DNA of 64,000 nt, from NCBI GenBank assembly GCA_021234155.1, contig JAJEKV010000001.1, positions 30,394,177 through 30,458,176 of the forward strand, written 5' to 3'. Every line of letters starts with the position of its first letter. Within the stretch, counting starts at the first letter, position 1. Positions 36,235-46,579 of the stretch are shown here, piece after piece. The DNA is from Isoetes taiwanensis. Lineage: Eukaryota; Streptophyta; Lycopodiopsida; Isoetales; Isoetaceae. Below the pieces are notes generated by a model, which was not told the origin of the DNA, ran no database searches, and saw nothing but the letters and a program-made list of their open reading frames with translations. The position numbers and the translations under genes are program-made.

Positions 36235-38943
36235 ATTTTTTCTTGCAATGACAATATTGACAGTGATGATTTCATGATATTAGATAGTGGAGCCGAAAAG
36301 ACCATTGCCTGCAACCCCAAGATCTTGAAGGAGAAAAGGGAAAATAAAGGAGGATACATCCAAGTAGGAAATGGGAATCTGCAGAAGGTGGAGGAGACAG
36401 GAATACTTGAATTATTCACTCTAGAAGGAGAAATTGTGAATTTGCAAAATGTTTTGTGTGTGCCTAGTTTGGTCAGAAATTTAATTTCAATATCTCAGCT
36501 TGTTGACATGGGATTTAAGGTCGTGTTTGAGCAAATGCATTGTAAGATTTTTGAAGGAAATCAACTAAAATTTTTGGGCAGAAGAGTTGGGAATTTGTTT
36601 GGAATTAATGCAAAATGTTATGGAAGTGCAAATCTGACTACAATTCCAAATATTGCCACTTGGCATCAAAGGCTTGGTCATACAAATATTAAGAACATAG
36701 AAACAATGATTAAAAATGGTTGGATTAAATCTGAAGACAGCAAATTGGAAAACCACATTTGCAGGGGATGTATGTTGGGCAAACACTCAAGATTACCTTT
36801 CTCAAAGGCAAAAGGAAGAGCAAATGAAATACTTGGATTAATTCATACTGACTTATGTGGTCCACTAAATGTGACAGGGCTAACTGGAAAAAGATTCTTC
36901 ATAACTTTCATAGATGACTTTAGCAGGAAAACCAAGATCTACTGCTTAAGGACAAAGGAGATGGCATTTGAGGCGTTCAAGGAGTATGCAGCAGAAGTGG
37001 AGCTTGAAACAGGGAAGAGAATCAAATGTGTGAGGTCGGACATAGGAGGTGAGTATCTATCCTATAGATTTAAGAAATACTGTAGAGATAGAGGAATAAA
37101 AAGACAATTTACTTGTAGTTACACCCCTCAGCAAAATGGGGTGGCTGAGAGGAAAAACAAATCCATTCTAAATGCTGCAAGATCAATGATGAAGCAAGCT
37201 GGCCTGCCAAATTTCCTGTGGGAAGAAGTAGTTAAAACAGCTGTGTTGATTCAAAATGCCCTGCCATCAGTGAGCATAGAAGGAAGATGTCCAGATCAAA
37301 TGTGGTCTGGTAAGATGCCCAACTATGATAAATTTAAAGTCTTTGGATGTCTAGGGTATACTCATGTGCCACAGGAAACAAGGAGAAAATTGGATGACAG
37401 ATCTATTGTGACTTATCTTGTAGGCTATGACGAAAACTCTAAAGGGTATAGGATGTACAATCCATTGAGGAGAAATATTGTGGTAAGTAGAGATGTCATA
37501 TTTGCTGAAAGTGTACTGTACAGACCTAAAAGTAAAGAGGAGGAGATCGAGACCAATGCAAATGCAGACAAAGTTGACACATTGAAAGAACAAATTGATG
37601 CCACTGAATTTGTAGAAAAGGACATTGAATCCGATGCAGAATCTGAAAGAGAAGAAGCAAATGAGTATGAAAATGAAGCAGGTCACTCAAACACACTGGA
37701 CTCATCACAGAAAACTGCTATGAATCAAGAAACAATAGAAAATACAAAACAGAGGAAAAGAAAATCTGAAGGAGAAAGGCTTAGAGAAGAATTGAAATTA
37801 GATGTTGAAGAGTATGGTAGAAAGACAGATGGCAAAAGCACCAGAATAGAAAAACAGGAGACAGTTCATGATGAAGCCTTAATGGTAATGCAGGCTGGGG
37901 TACCAGAAAACTATGAAGAAGCAATTAACAGTATTGAAGGGCAGAAATGGAAGCAGGCTATGATTGAAGAAATGGAGTCATTTGACAGGACCTGTACTTA
38001 TGAGCTGGCAGATTTACCTAAGGGAAAACATTCTGTAGGGAATAAATGGATTTATAAACTCAAAATCAATTCAGATGGCACTCCCAAATACAAGGCGAGA
38101 TTAGTTGCCCAGGGGTATTCACAAAGAAAAGGAATTGACTTTGAAGAAACCTATTCTCCTGTGGTTAAGTTGGTTAGCATCAGAACAATAATTGCAATGT
38201 CAAATGCATTGAATTTGCATCTGCATCACATGGACGTGTGTACTGCTTTCTTAAATGCAGACCTAAAAGAGGAAGTATACATGAACCAAGCTCAGGGCTT
38301 TGAGAAGGGAATTGACAAAGTATGGAAATTGAAAAAGGCGGTTTATGGTCTGAGGCAATCACCTAGGGAATGGTATGCATGCATAAATGATTTCTTGAAG
38401 GAGCAGGGATTTGAAAAATTGGCAAATGATGGTAATGTATATGTGCTAAGAAGGAATGAGAAATTTTGTATCATGGCAATTTATGTTGATGACTGTATAC
38501 TTGCCTCAAACAATGATGAATTTATGAAAGAATGTAAAGGATTAATGATGGGAAGATACAAGATGACAGACCTTGGTGAACTGTCACAATTTCTTGGTGT
38601 ACAGGTTGAAAGAGATAAAACCAAGAAAACCATCTCGTTGTGTCAAAGTAAATACATAGACACTGTGTTAACAAAGTTCAACATGCTGGAATGTAATGCA
38701 GTAAAGGCTCCTATTCTACCAGGGTGCAAGATATCTAAGCAAATGTGTCCACAAACTGAAAGGGAAGCAGAAGATATGAAGAAAATTCCTTATAGGCAGC
38801 TGATAGGAAGTTTGTTGTTCATAGCCAATAATACTAGGCCTGATATCACTTACATTGTAAACGTGTTGAGCAGGTATAATCACAATCCTGGTCCTGAACA
38901 TTGGGTGGCTGCTAAGAAGGTCCTGAGGTATGAAGAGGACTAA
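36235..38943 (+). pseudogene. copia pol: protease, integrase, reverse transcriptase
   Basis: 889-residue open frame from 36274. Order: protease active site MILDSGAEKTI at the very start; GAG-pre-integrase HH-CC finger (WHQRLGHTNIK ... CRGCMLGKHSR, residues about 130-175); integrase core with HTDLCGP, VRSDIGGEY and QNGVAERKN; acidic linker about 420-530; RT from WKQAMIEEMESF through AFLNADLKEEVYM, AVYGLRQSPREWY and YVDDCILAS. It is continuous except for the TAG at 36232 and a two-base loss near 38929 before RNase H. Protease-integrase-RT order defines Ty1/copia. Confidence 0.93.
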
Positions 38944-39454
38944 AACCACAGGAATAATTTACAATACAGATGATCTTCAGTTAAAATGTTATTCAGATGC
39001 TGACTGGTGTGGTGATGTGGATGAAAGGAAATCCACTTCAGGATATGTCTTGATGTTAGGTGGAGCTCCCATAAGTTGGAGGAGTAAGAAACAAACTTCG
39101 ATTGCACTGTCCACAGCAGAGTCAGAATATGCAGCTACTACCTTGGCAGCTAAAGAAATTGTTTGGACGAGGAGACTATTAAATGAGATGGGAATTGAAC
39201 GAAAGGAAAGTACAAAACTTTTTTGTGACAACCAAAGTTGTATTGCTATGAGTAAAAACCCAGTCCTTCATGAAAGGACTAAACACATTGAAATGGAGAT
39301 GAACTATATTCGTGATGTGGTGGAAAAGGGATACATTCAGTTGGTTTATATTAAAAGTGAAGATCAGCTAGCTGACATTTTTACTAAGGCATTGAATTGG
39401 AAAAGATTTCAGAAATTGGCTGGGATGATAAGTTGTCTAGATATGAAATTTTGA
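38930..39454 (+). pseudogene. copia RNase H
   Basis: 174-residue frame: YSDADWCGDVDERKSTSGY, SSKQ-like segment RSKKQTSIALSTAESEY, LFCDNQSCIAMS, RTKHIEMEMNYIRD and DQLADIFTKAL. Ends 14 bases before the LTR. Displaced from the RT frame by the loss near 38929. Confidence 0.92.
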
Positions 39455-39455
39455 T

Positions 39456-39467
39456 CTGAAAAGGGGA
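39456..39467 (+). promoter_or_regulatory. copia polypurine tract
   Basis: CTGAAAAGGGGA directly precedes the LTR start TGTGAAAT at 39468, as expected for plus-strand priming. Confidence 0.75.
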
Positions 39468-42389
39468 TGTGAAATATTATGGTTCATATCATAATTTCAT
39501 AATGTGATGATGTCAAGGTTTATGACAGAGAAAGAAAATAAACTCAGAGATTTACATCAAGAAACAGCATACTGTAACTCACGTTTTTGAACAGGCATGC
39601 AGAACCTTTAGCTGTGCATAAGATTGAGACCTGTGTTGAGGAAAGATCTATTTATAAGGGTCAAATCTATAAGGGGAGAAGAATGATCTAGTAATGGTTA
39701 ATGAATGCCTATACAATGCATAAGGTTAAGGAAGGAAGGAAGGAAGTTTATTTTAACGTCCACGGAGGCCAGAGGCCTATGAGACGGTACATGCAGAGAA
39801 CAGGCAAAAAAGCCAAAAACCCCAACACCAAAAACAAACAATGTAACTGTACAGTAGAACCCTACTACCGGGATGAAAAAACCCCCACTTGGGAGGAAAA
39901 ACCCTAACAGTAGGCTCTCAAATACCATGCCCCTCGAAGAGCAAGTCCTGACGGCGAAATCTGGCGGGATGTAAGCTCCCGGTCAAGCGCTACCATAGGT
40001 GATCGAGTAAGCGATGTAGCGGTGTGTCGGAGCATCTAAGATCGGTGTGCCTTTGCCGGACATGGGCATATCTTTGGGCAACCATTTGGAGGGCATGGTG
40101 CTCATCCTCTATCACGTGCATCTCACAACACCGACATATCCTCTCCTCACTGGGGATCCCGTGCCCGCCATTCACCCCAAATGACTGTTTCAATTCGAGG
40201 TAATGGGAACCCGTCCTTATGGCAGCAATAGCTCTCCATTTCTTCCGCGAGAGATGTGTGCTTTCAAGCACCGATGGGGTCCATGCTCAAGTCGGGATTA
40301 ACTGGCGTGATAGTGCTCTGTCTTGGGCTTTGCAAGAGTAGAGGCATCCCACGGGGTGGCAGCATAGCCCGCATCAATTGCCCATTCGCGCGATCGGAAT
40401 GCGCCCGGTGCCACCATGCATTTGGTAATCCATAGACCACCTCCTAAACCATCCCTTACGATTGCTTTCGTGCCATACCCTCTTCGCCGGCCGGGGGGCC
40501 CTGCGTTAACAACCACGATTTTGTGGGGGCAAGCGATGCTCATCCATCCCATCCACCTTATGGAAGCAAGTAAGATGCGCAAGATAGCGAATCTTTGTAA
40601 AGGGCGAACCCCGTCTCATACAACAAAATCGACACGATGCGGTGTCCTTCACTCCCAAGCTATATGTCAAGAAAGCTTTACGCACCCTTTCCAACCTATC
40701 CCACGTGTTTTTGCTAGCTGCTGGGCCCCAAACCTCCACCCCATATAGCAGCACCGGCTCGACCAAAGCCCTAAGCGGGTGTGCTCTCCTGCGCCGATCC
40801 GAGGAGATCTATCAGGCAACACGCAGCGTTTTGCCTTTGCATATAAAGCCTTCCGGCTGCCGCGGCTCTCCTTCTCCACACACTCATCCCACGGCATGTT
40901 AGTAGTGAAATCAATTCCCGGATACTTGAAGCTCCGCACCATCTCCACTTCGCCCCCTCGTAATATAACTCAGGGATAGGGTGTTGCGAGGACAGGATCG
41001 CGAGAAGCTTAGTTTTGTACAAGTTCATTTGTCATTCCCGTTGCCCCACGAAACCCATCGAGGGCATCCAAATCTTCTGCAGATACTGGCGGGCGTGTGG
41101 GCTAGCAAAGCTACATCATCCGCATATAGCAACCGGCTCACGAGAGGTCGCCTCGAGATAATTGCACCGGCTCCCCATGGTGCTGCATCCACGTCTCCAA
41201 GCTATCAATGTACAACCCAAAAGCGTTGGAGACAGCGGGCAGCCCCCGCTTAACTCCCATAGTGCTAGCTACCGCCCGATCTTCATAAGGCGGCAAAGAT
41301 GAATCCCATCATAAAGTTGGTGCACCCCATTTCGCAACTCTGTGGAACTTGCAAGTCTTGCAACCTCTGCCACAAACATGTCTCCGGGGACGGTATCATA
41401 TGCGATCTTAAAATCTACAAAGCAACAATACAAGTCTGTCGGCGCATTCCGGCTTGCCTCCATCAACACTCTCAAAGTGAAGATATGGTCGATTCGTGGA
41501 GTGAGGTGGGGCTAAAGCTGCGGCCAATTGCCCGCACCCCTGCCTCCTCGGCCCACTTAGTAAGTTTCTTCTCCACCACCCCTGCCAGGAGCTTTGCAAA
41601 CAGCGAGCTTACCATAATCATCCGGTAATTCGCCGGCTCATCCTTATTACCAGCTTTATGCACAGGAACAACCTTACTAACCATCCACTCCTGGGGGAGC
41701 CCCTTGCTCAGAGCCTGGTTGATGATCACCGTCAGGGGCCCTACCACAGATGGGCCACCCCATTTCAACAGCTCGGCCTGCAGCCCCTGTAAATCCTTTG
41801 CCTTGCCATTCGCCAGATGGTGAAAATTGCCTAAGGGTATTCAACAAAATGAACTTGGTGTTTCAATGGTTGAAGTGCCGAATGTCATGGAATTATAAGG
41901 GGAAAATGTCGAATTTGGAAAGTTGACCCCAATGGTCATATTTAGGAGGGAACCAGCATTTCGAATACGGTCCAATGCTATGTAGGCATGCAAGGGACCT
42001 AATACAGAAGTCCGGCAATCGGTTAGGCTAACCGGCCGGACTGATTGCCTTTAAATAAAATTGAAGAAGTATGATCAATAACCTGTTGGGAGACATTGTG
42101 CTGTGGTCGAGGTCAAGAAGAGGTCAGAATATTTTCATATTCATATTTCTTGTATGAAGGTGTGACCTTTGCTTTTAAGGTGCACTTCAAATACATGGTG
42201 AAAGATAAGTTGAGTTTGTGAAGTTAAGAATGGGGAATGTGATAAACTTGAGCCATTGATATTGATCTAAGACATATTGATTATGGTGTAGATTTAAGAT
42301 GTTGAATTGAAATTGGATTTGTCTCTGGTCTTCCATGATTGTTTTATCAATGAATCTGGTTTTATGATTTATGATCTTTAAATCTCACA
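39468..42389 (+). repeat. copia 3' LTR, split by a LINE
   Basis: LTR parts 39468-39730 and 41817-42389. The LINE lies between. Relative to the 5' LTR, 12 bases (accatgcattat) are missing at the break. Confidence 0.93.
39731..41816 (-). mobile_element. 5'-truncated non-LTR retrotransposon (LINE)
   Basis: A 2086-base block whose G/C content is visibly higher than everything around it. The minus strand shows a non-LTR reverse transcriptase in pieces: LPQEWMVSKVVPVHKAGNKD and NYRMIMVSSLFAKLL (41500-41768), YCCFVDFKIAYDTVPGD (about 41400), then MVRSFKYPGIDFT, EPVLLYGVEVWGPAA and a C-terminal Cys/His segment CRCCEMHVIEDEHH (about 40100). The frame is split many times. The 3' end is CGTTAAAATAAACTTCC followed by CTTCC repeats (39731-39746 in plus sense). 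No target duplication; instead 12 target bases are missing. Clade not assigned; simple-repeat tails recall RTE-like LINEs. Confidence 0.85.
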
Positions 42390-43354
42390 GTGATTTCAGC
42401 GAGAATTGGGCGCGGGAAAGTGTGATTCGAGTCATTTTTCGATTTTTAGGGTCCTTCAGCTGTATTTCTGAGAATTTCGCGCGATACGGATCCGTATTTT
42501 CAAAGAAATATGCCTGGAATATGCCGTATTTGACCATTTTCAAAAGCTTGGCCAATGGTTTAAAGGTTTTTAACCATAGAAAATTGAAAGGGATTATAAC
42601 CCATTGACCATGGGGAAGAATGTCTACACGTGTAGCAGAATAGGGAATCTTTGGGGCATCTTTGGACAAGGTTGGGAATATGCCATTATGAATGTGATGA
42701 CACAAAAATGGAGGCAAAAGAAATCATGAAGGAACATTAGGAGGGGCAAGGGAAATAATAGGGAATGGTATTTTTGAAACAAGGGCTTAGGTAGATTTTT
42801 GAATAGGCAAGGTAATGGCACTGAAGGAAATGGTAAGGAATTTGAGGGAGATGGCAATTATAGCAAGGCAAGTATGGCAATAGAGTGAACAATGGGGGTA
42901 GTGGAGTAAATGTTCATGACAAGAAAAAGCAATTTTTGAGGGTAATGATGTAAGAGTGGTCATGAAGAGTAAATAGGAAAAATGTCATGGGGTGGTTGGC
43001 AAATAAATTGTGGATATGGAAAAAAATGGCTAGGCAAGGTGGATGACAAGGGTGGAACCACATACACAGGGGTCTTCCAAACTTCAACTTCCAAACTTCA
43101 AATAATATCTTCCAAACTTCATAACCCAGAATCTTCTAGAGCATATTCCTGATTAAGCATTTGACTTCAAATAAAATACCTCTTGTGAAGTTTGAACCTT
43201 GAGCATTTTTTGACTTGAAGCATGAACATCTTTAAACCTCCATAACAATGTTGAATGACAAGAATCTTCCAAATTTTGACCTAGTCTTCTAAAATGAATT
43301 GACCTAGTTTGAGCATATAGACCTCCATTAGCATGTTGCCCTTTGGGGGCAACA
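42390..43354 (-). repeat. Element D 5' LTR, second part
   Basis: Continuation of the right LTR after the copia insertion, matching 26264-27230, ending GGGGGCAACA, followed by the target duplication GGTAT at 43355-43359. Confidence 0.93.
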
Positions 43355-43471
43355 GGTATTCAAGCAGAACTGAAACTCAGCATTAAGCCATTCTTCTTCA
43401 AGTGTATTTTCACTATCAGAGCTATTAGGATACCCATCTGAATCAAACTCCCATCGGAACTCTTCATCCAT
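43355..43471 (-). pseudogene. Element E copy 1: ORF1, N-terminal part
   Basis: Resumption of element E after element D. Encodes MDEEFRWEFDSDGYPNSSDS and following acidic residues from a start at 43471. Identical at protein level to the start of ORF1 in copy 2 (50212). Confidence 0.75.
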
Positions 43472-44140
43472 TTAGCTTAAATATAAGGTATACTCTATTC
43501 CTGTCATTAGTCTTACAGACTTTTATGGATTTAGTCTAAATGTGTTCTTACCTTATCCTTTATGAGACACGTATCTGCAGTCATCGCCAGCTATGGCCTT
43601 CCACAAAGCATGCTTGTATGGTCATGGAATTTTAGGATAGGTACTGTAAAGTGCCAGTTTCATATGCCCCCAGTTGGTGCGTCCATATCTGCTGTAGATT
43701 TTAAACTTTATGCCAGTACATGCATTCAGGTATCCGTCCCCATCAGTAGTTTGGCTATGGCCTTATTCGAGCCAGAGGTCGCTGTATCACCGAAACACGT
43801 ACCCTAAAAAGCTTATGTTTTTATTGTTCCATCAGGAAATTAATCTTCCGTTTATTCATGCCTTTAAATTAAATATTGCTAAGTTGTCTATGTTTACAAG
43901 GTCAAAGTTATGCTTATTGTACATCTAGGATAAGGATACTCAAGCCTTATAGTTTATAGAACCTTCACTATGGTAGATGTGCATTTTAATCTCACTCTAC
44001 CTTCTTAACATATGCTATGTTTATTCCAACCCCAAAATGTGCATTCAACTATTGAATGTGGTATAGTCAAGATGCCTCATGGATCTCCTTAGTTCAATAA
44101 ATATTACTGGTCTAAAATCAACCATCTAAATAGAAAAAAA
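43472..44140. other. Element E copy 1: 5' non-coding region
   Basis: Matches 50213-50880 in copy 2, ending in ccatctaaatagaaaaaaa. Plus-strand frames here (43562-43807 and 43710-43928) are only partly preserved between copies and show no domain. Presumed leader or promoter of the element in minus orientation. Confidence 0.7.
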
Positions 44141-44301
44141 TCCTACCACCAACCGTAGGATAAGTGTGACCCGAATTTACAAGCCATAATAGCAGAGAGG
44201 ATATGGACCCCTGCCATTACAGCCGGGGTCCAACCCTTATCCTATGCTATATTACCCATATGAAAAACAAGGATTAAAGTACATTAGGGATAAAGGTTAC
44301 C
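44141..44301 (-). other. Element E 3' end with nested inverted repeats
   Basis: Holds three inverted repeats: TCCTAC/GTAGGA (44141-44146 with 44155-44160), TAGGATAAG/CTTATCCTA (44156-44164 with 44236-44244), and inside the latter TGGACCCC/GGGGTCCA (44204-44211 with 44225-44232). All stems are perfect. Possible RNA structure at the 3' end of the element transcript, or a recognition site for its reverse transcriptase. No hammerhead core (CTGATGA with GAAA) and no telomeric repeat seen. Confidence 0.6.
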
Positions 44302-46358
44302 TCATGTATTCTTAAATATCTCTTGTATCAGAATATTTTTGTCAAACTTCAATCCCGGAAAAATATTGTTGCTGATGTATCTTGTAATCTTCTTTATCAT
44401 CCCGTGTTCATCAAAGCCATTGGTTTTGAAGTTATTGATCAGACCCCTAATGTCTGCCGCAGCTTTTATTGCACAAGTATTAACATACATGTATGGGCAT
44501 ATCTGAGATATAATCACATTCCTGGCTTGTAGGTAGGGCCTACAACTGTCAGCATGCACAAACTTTAGAGCCTTAAAGGGTAGAATGTCCCTTTTGTCAT
44601 ATCTTGTAGTTCTGTAGATTCCATTAGTACTGTTGACAATCTCAATAGCTAAATTTAGGAAGTTAGCAGCCTTGCTTTGTCGTTTTTCACCTGTGTTACA
44701 TTCATAGAATATGGTTTCTTCCTTAATCCCCAATTGACTCATATCATATATGTTGTAGCTGCTATTTGTCATAATCATTGTATCCATCAGGAATTCTCTG
44801 ATCATTGGACAGTTCAGTACCATTAGGTCATCAATATACCTATATGCATCTTTGAACATTTCAATTTCTTTGTATCTCCCATTCTCAGCCAATTTTTTGA
44901 TGAAGTTGACCTCAAACCAGGCCAGGTAGAGGTTGCACCAACTAGGGCTACATGATAAACCCATGGGTATTCCGCTAACTTGCTGCCAAATTCTACCGCC
45001 CATAGCTATGAAGCAGTTGGACAGTAGCCAGTGATTAGCAGAAATAAATATCTCCATATCCATTCTTACCCAACATTTACTTTTAGGCTCTGTTTTAAAT
45101 TTTACTACAAAATTTTCACAACTCCTTTTGCACCATAACTCATTATGATGGTGTCTGCTTTTCTGCCACTTCCATGCTGCCTTGATTACCAGTCCTATGA
45201 TGTTGCATATTCCATTTTCCCCTTTTAAAGGGATGTTTTCATAACACTTGGTTATGTCAGCAACAAAAATTTCATGTATCTTAGGTGGGAGATTGATTAC
45301 CACATCATAAACAGATTTAACTACTCAGTATGTATTGACTTTTCCAGGTAGTAACATATGAATGTTAGCACTAAGCATTTTGGCAATGTCAGGCCAATTA
45401 TCCAAGAGATTGTTAAGCCCTGTTGTAATGATCTGCGAAATTTCAGTGTATATGGAGTTATGAGCATTTGTAATCCATCTGTAATCTTTCTTATGGGCTT
45501 TAAATATTCACAGAGGGTAGGGCAGCTTCTCTGATTCAAAGCCCCAATATCCAATAATATTTTGTACTTCACTTTTTACAGAATTTTGTATCTCTTCGTA
45601 TGAGCAGAATATGTCCTGAAAATCATGGCTATTGAGTCTTTCTATGGCCATTTTCCTGATATGCTTCAGACAGATGAAAGAAGGGTTACTGGTTGCCTTA
45701 TCAACTCCAGAAATGTAAAAGTTATTTATTAGCCATTCAGTGTTATTAATGACAGTAGAATCCATTAGAGGAAACTTCTTAGTTTCCTCCATCTTTATTG
45801 CAATGTCAATCCTTTCTTTGGCAATATCCACTATTCTTGCCTTAAAATTATCCATTTCATTTTCTATTATATCAGGGTATATAAATCTGTGTGCTTCAAA
45901 AAAGGCATCACAGACCTAGTAATTTCCTCTATAATATCTTTTACTCTCAGAATTCTATCTGGTATGTGGTTAAGTCCTTTTTTGAACAGTCCTCTAAGCA
46001 TTTTGCTTTTAATCACTGTGAGTTTGGTGGTTTGGACATGTCCAATGTCACTATCAATTAAATTTGCCAGATTAGGGTTATCACAAGGGCATTTTGGCTC
46101 ACATTCTTGTGCGAACACACAGAATGGTTTGTAGAATATGTCCCTTAGATTTTCAATGTACTTCCATCCAAACATTGTATTCTCCATCATATTCTGCCCC
46201 ATTTCTCCAAAACATTCTACTGCCACTTTGAGAAAAATCCTGGGCAGACATATTTGATCCTGAACTTTAGATAGAAACCTGCAATGCACTATTCTTGCAT
46301 TGTTTTCATCAACAAGAAACAGCCTTCCCTGACCATCTCTCTTAATATACTTAGTGAT
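44302..46358 (-). pseudogene. Element E copy 2: Penelope-like reverse transcriptase
   Basis: Minus-strand RT spread over frames 45867-46289, 45508-45855 and 44302-45303. Motifs in order: GLFKKGLNHIPDR, FKAHKKDYRWITNAHN (like the K-x-HK motif of Penelope-type RTs), ADITKCYENIPL (catalytic Asp, followed by an NIP motif), GIPMGLSCSPSWCNLYL, YRYIDDLMVLN (catalytic Asp pair) and ANFLNLAIEI. After these comes a C-terminal region with PYLQARNVIIS and no GIY-YIG nuclease before the stop at 44302. Breaks: a frameshift in a T6 run near 45897 and a TGA at about 45325, where the family context suggests Trp. Alternative: a member of the cellular rvt gene group; its repetition argues for a transposon. Confidence 0.75.
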
Positions 46359-46574
46359 CTGCAGTTATACAAACCATATATTTATTAGATAAACTACCAT
46401 TATAAAAATCTACAGGCATGGGTTATCAGTAGCCCGCACTAGGCTTTTGGATGTAGTATTTTTGGGCCGAGTGGCAAATATGTGAGTCTTTATCTCGAGC
46501 TATACACAATAGCTATACTTTGACTTACATACAAAAACATTGTATTTAACATAATGTAAAATATGCAGGTTTAC
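46359..46574 (-). other. Candidate intron inside the element E coding region
   Basis: On the minus strand GAG/GTAAAC (donor at 46574) and AACTGCAG/ATCACT (acceptor at 46359) bound 216 bases. Joining the flanks keeps a reasonable frame across the gap (DWINE then ITKYIKRDGQ). The interior is full of stops. Inferred from splice-like borders only. Confidence 0.5.
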
Positions 46575-46579
46575 CTCAT

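Larger units (their letters stand above)
34325..42389 (+). mobile_element. Ty1/copia element inside the LTR of element D
   Basis: Complete copia element: LTR 34325-35171, primer site, gag-pol in copia order (protease-integrase-RT-RNase H), polypurine tract, LTR 39468-42389 (itself interrupted). Flanked by a five-base duplication GTGAT (34320-34324 and 42390-42394); the empty site is visible at about 26266 in the other LTR of D. The LTR pair differs at fewer than about ten positions outside the LINE, so the insertion is young. The coding region has several breaks. Confidence 0.95.
25394..43354 (-). mobile_element. Ty3/gypsy element D, complete with both LTRs and a 5-bp target duplication
   Basis: LTRs 25394-27230 and 33446-34324 plus 42395-43354 flank a minus-strand gag-protease-RNase H-RT-RNase H-integrase region. 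The five bases GGTAT flank both ends (25389-25393 and 43355-43359), and the empty site is preserved in copy 2 of element E (near 50096-50100). The internal region is clearly diverged from the array family but has identical domain order. The LTR pair differs at only a small number of sites over about 1.84 kb, so the insertion is recent. Its right LTR was later split by a copia element. Confidence 0.93.

Noticed and set aside
39701-41628. Several plus-strand frames in the LINE block
   Set aside because: Antisense to the non-LTR RT; long only because the block is G/C-rich.
44141-44301. Possible hammerhead ribozyme at the element E junction
   Set aside because: The core CTGATGA ... GAAA was not found on either strand in the region I checked.
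44302-46358. RT of element E as telomerase or as a LINE RT
   Set aside because: The NIP motif after the catalytic Asp, the K-x-HK segment and the post-RT region fit Penelope-type RTs better; no telomerase RNA-binding motif or APE endonuclease seen.
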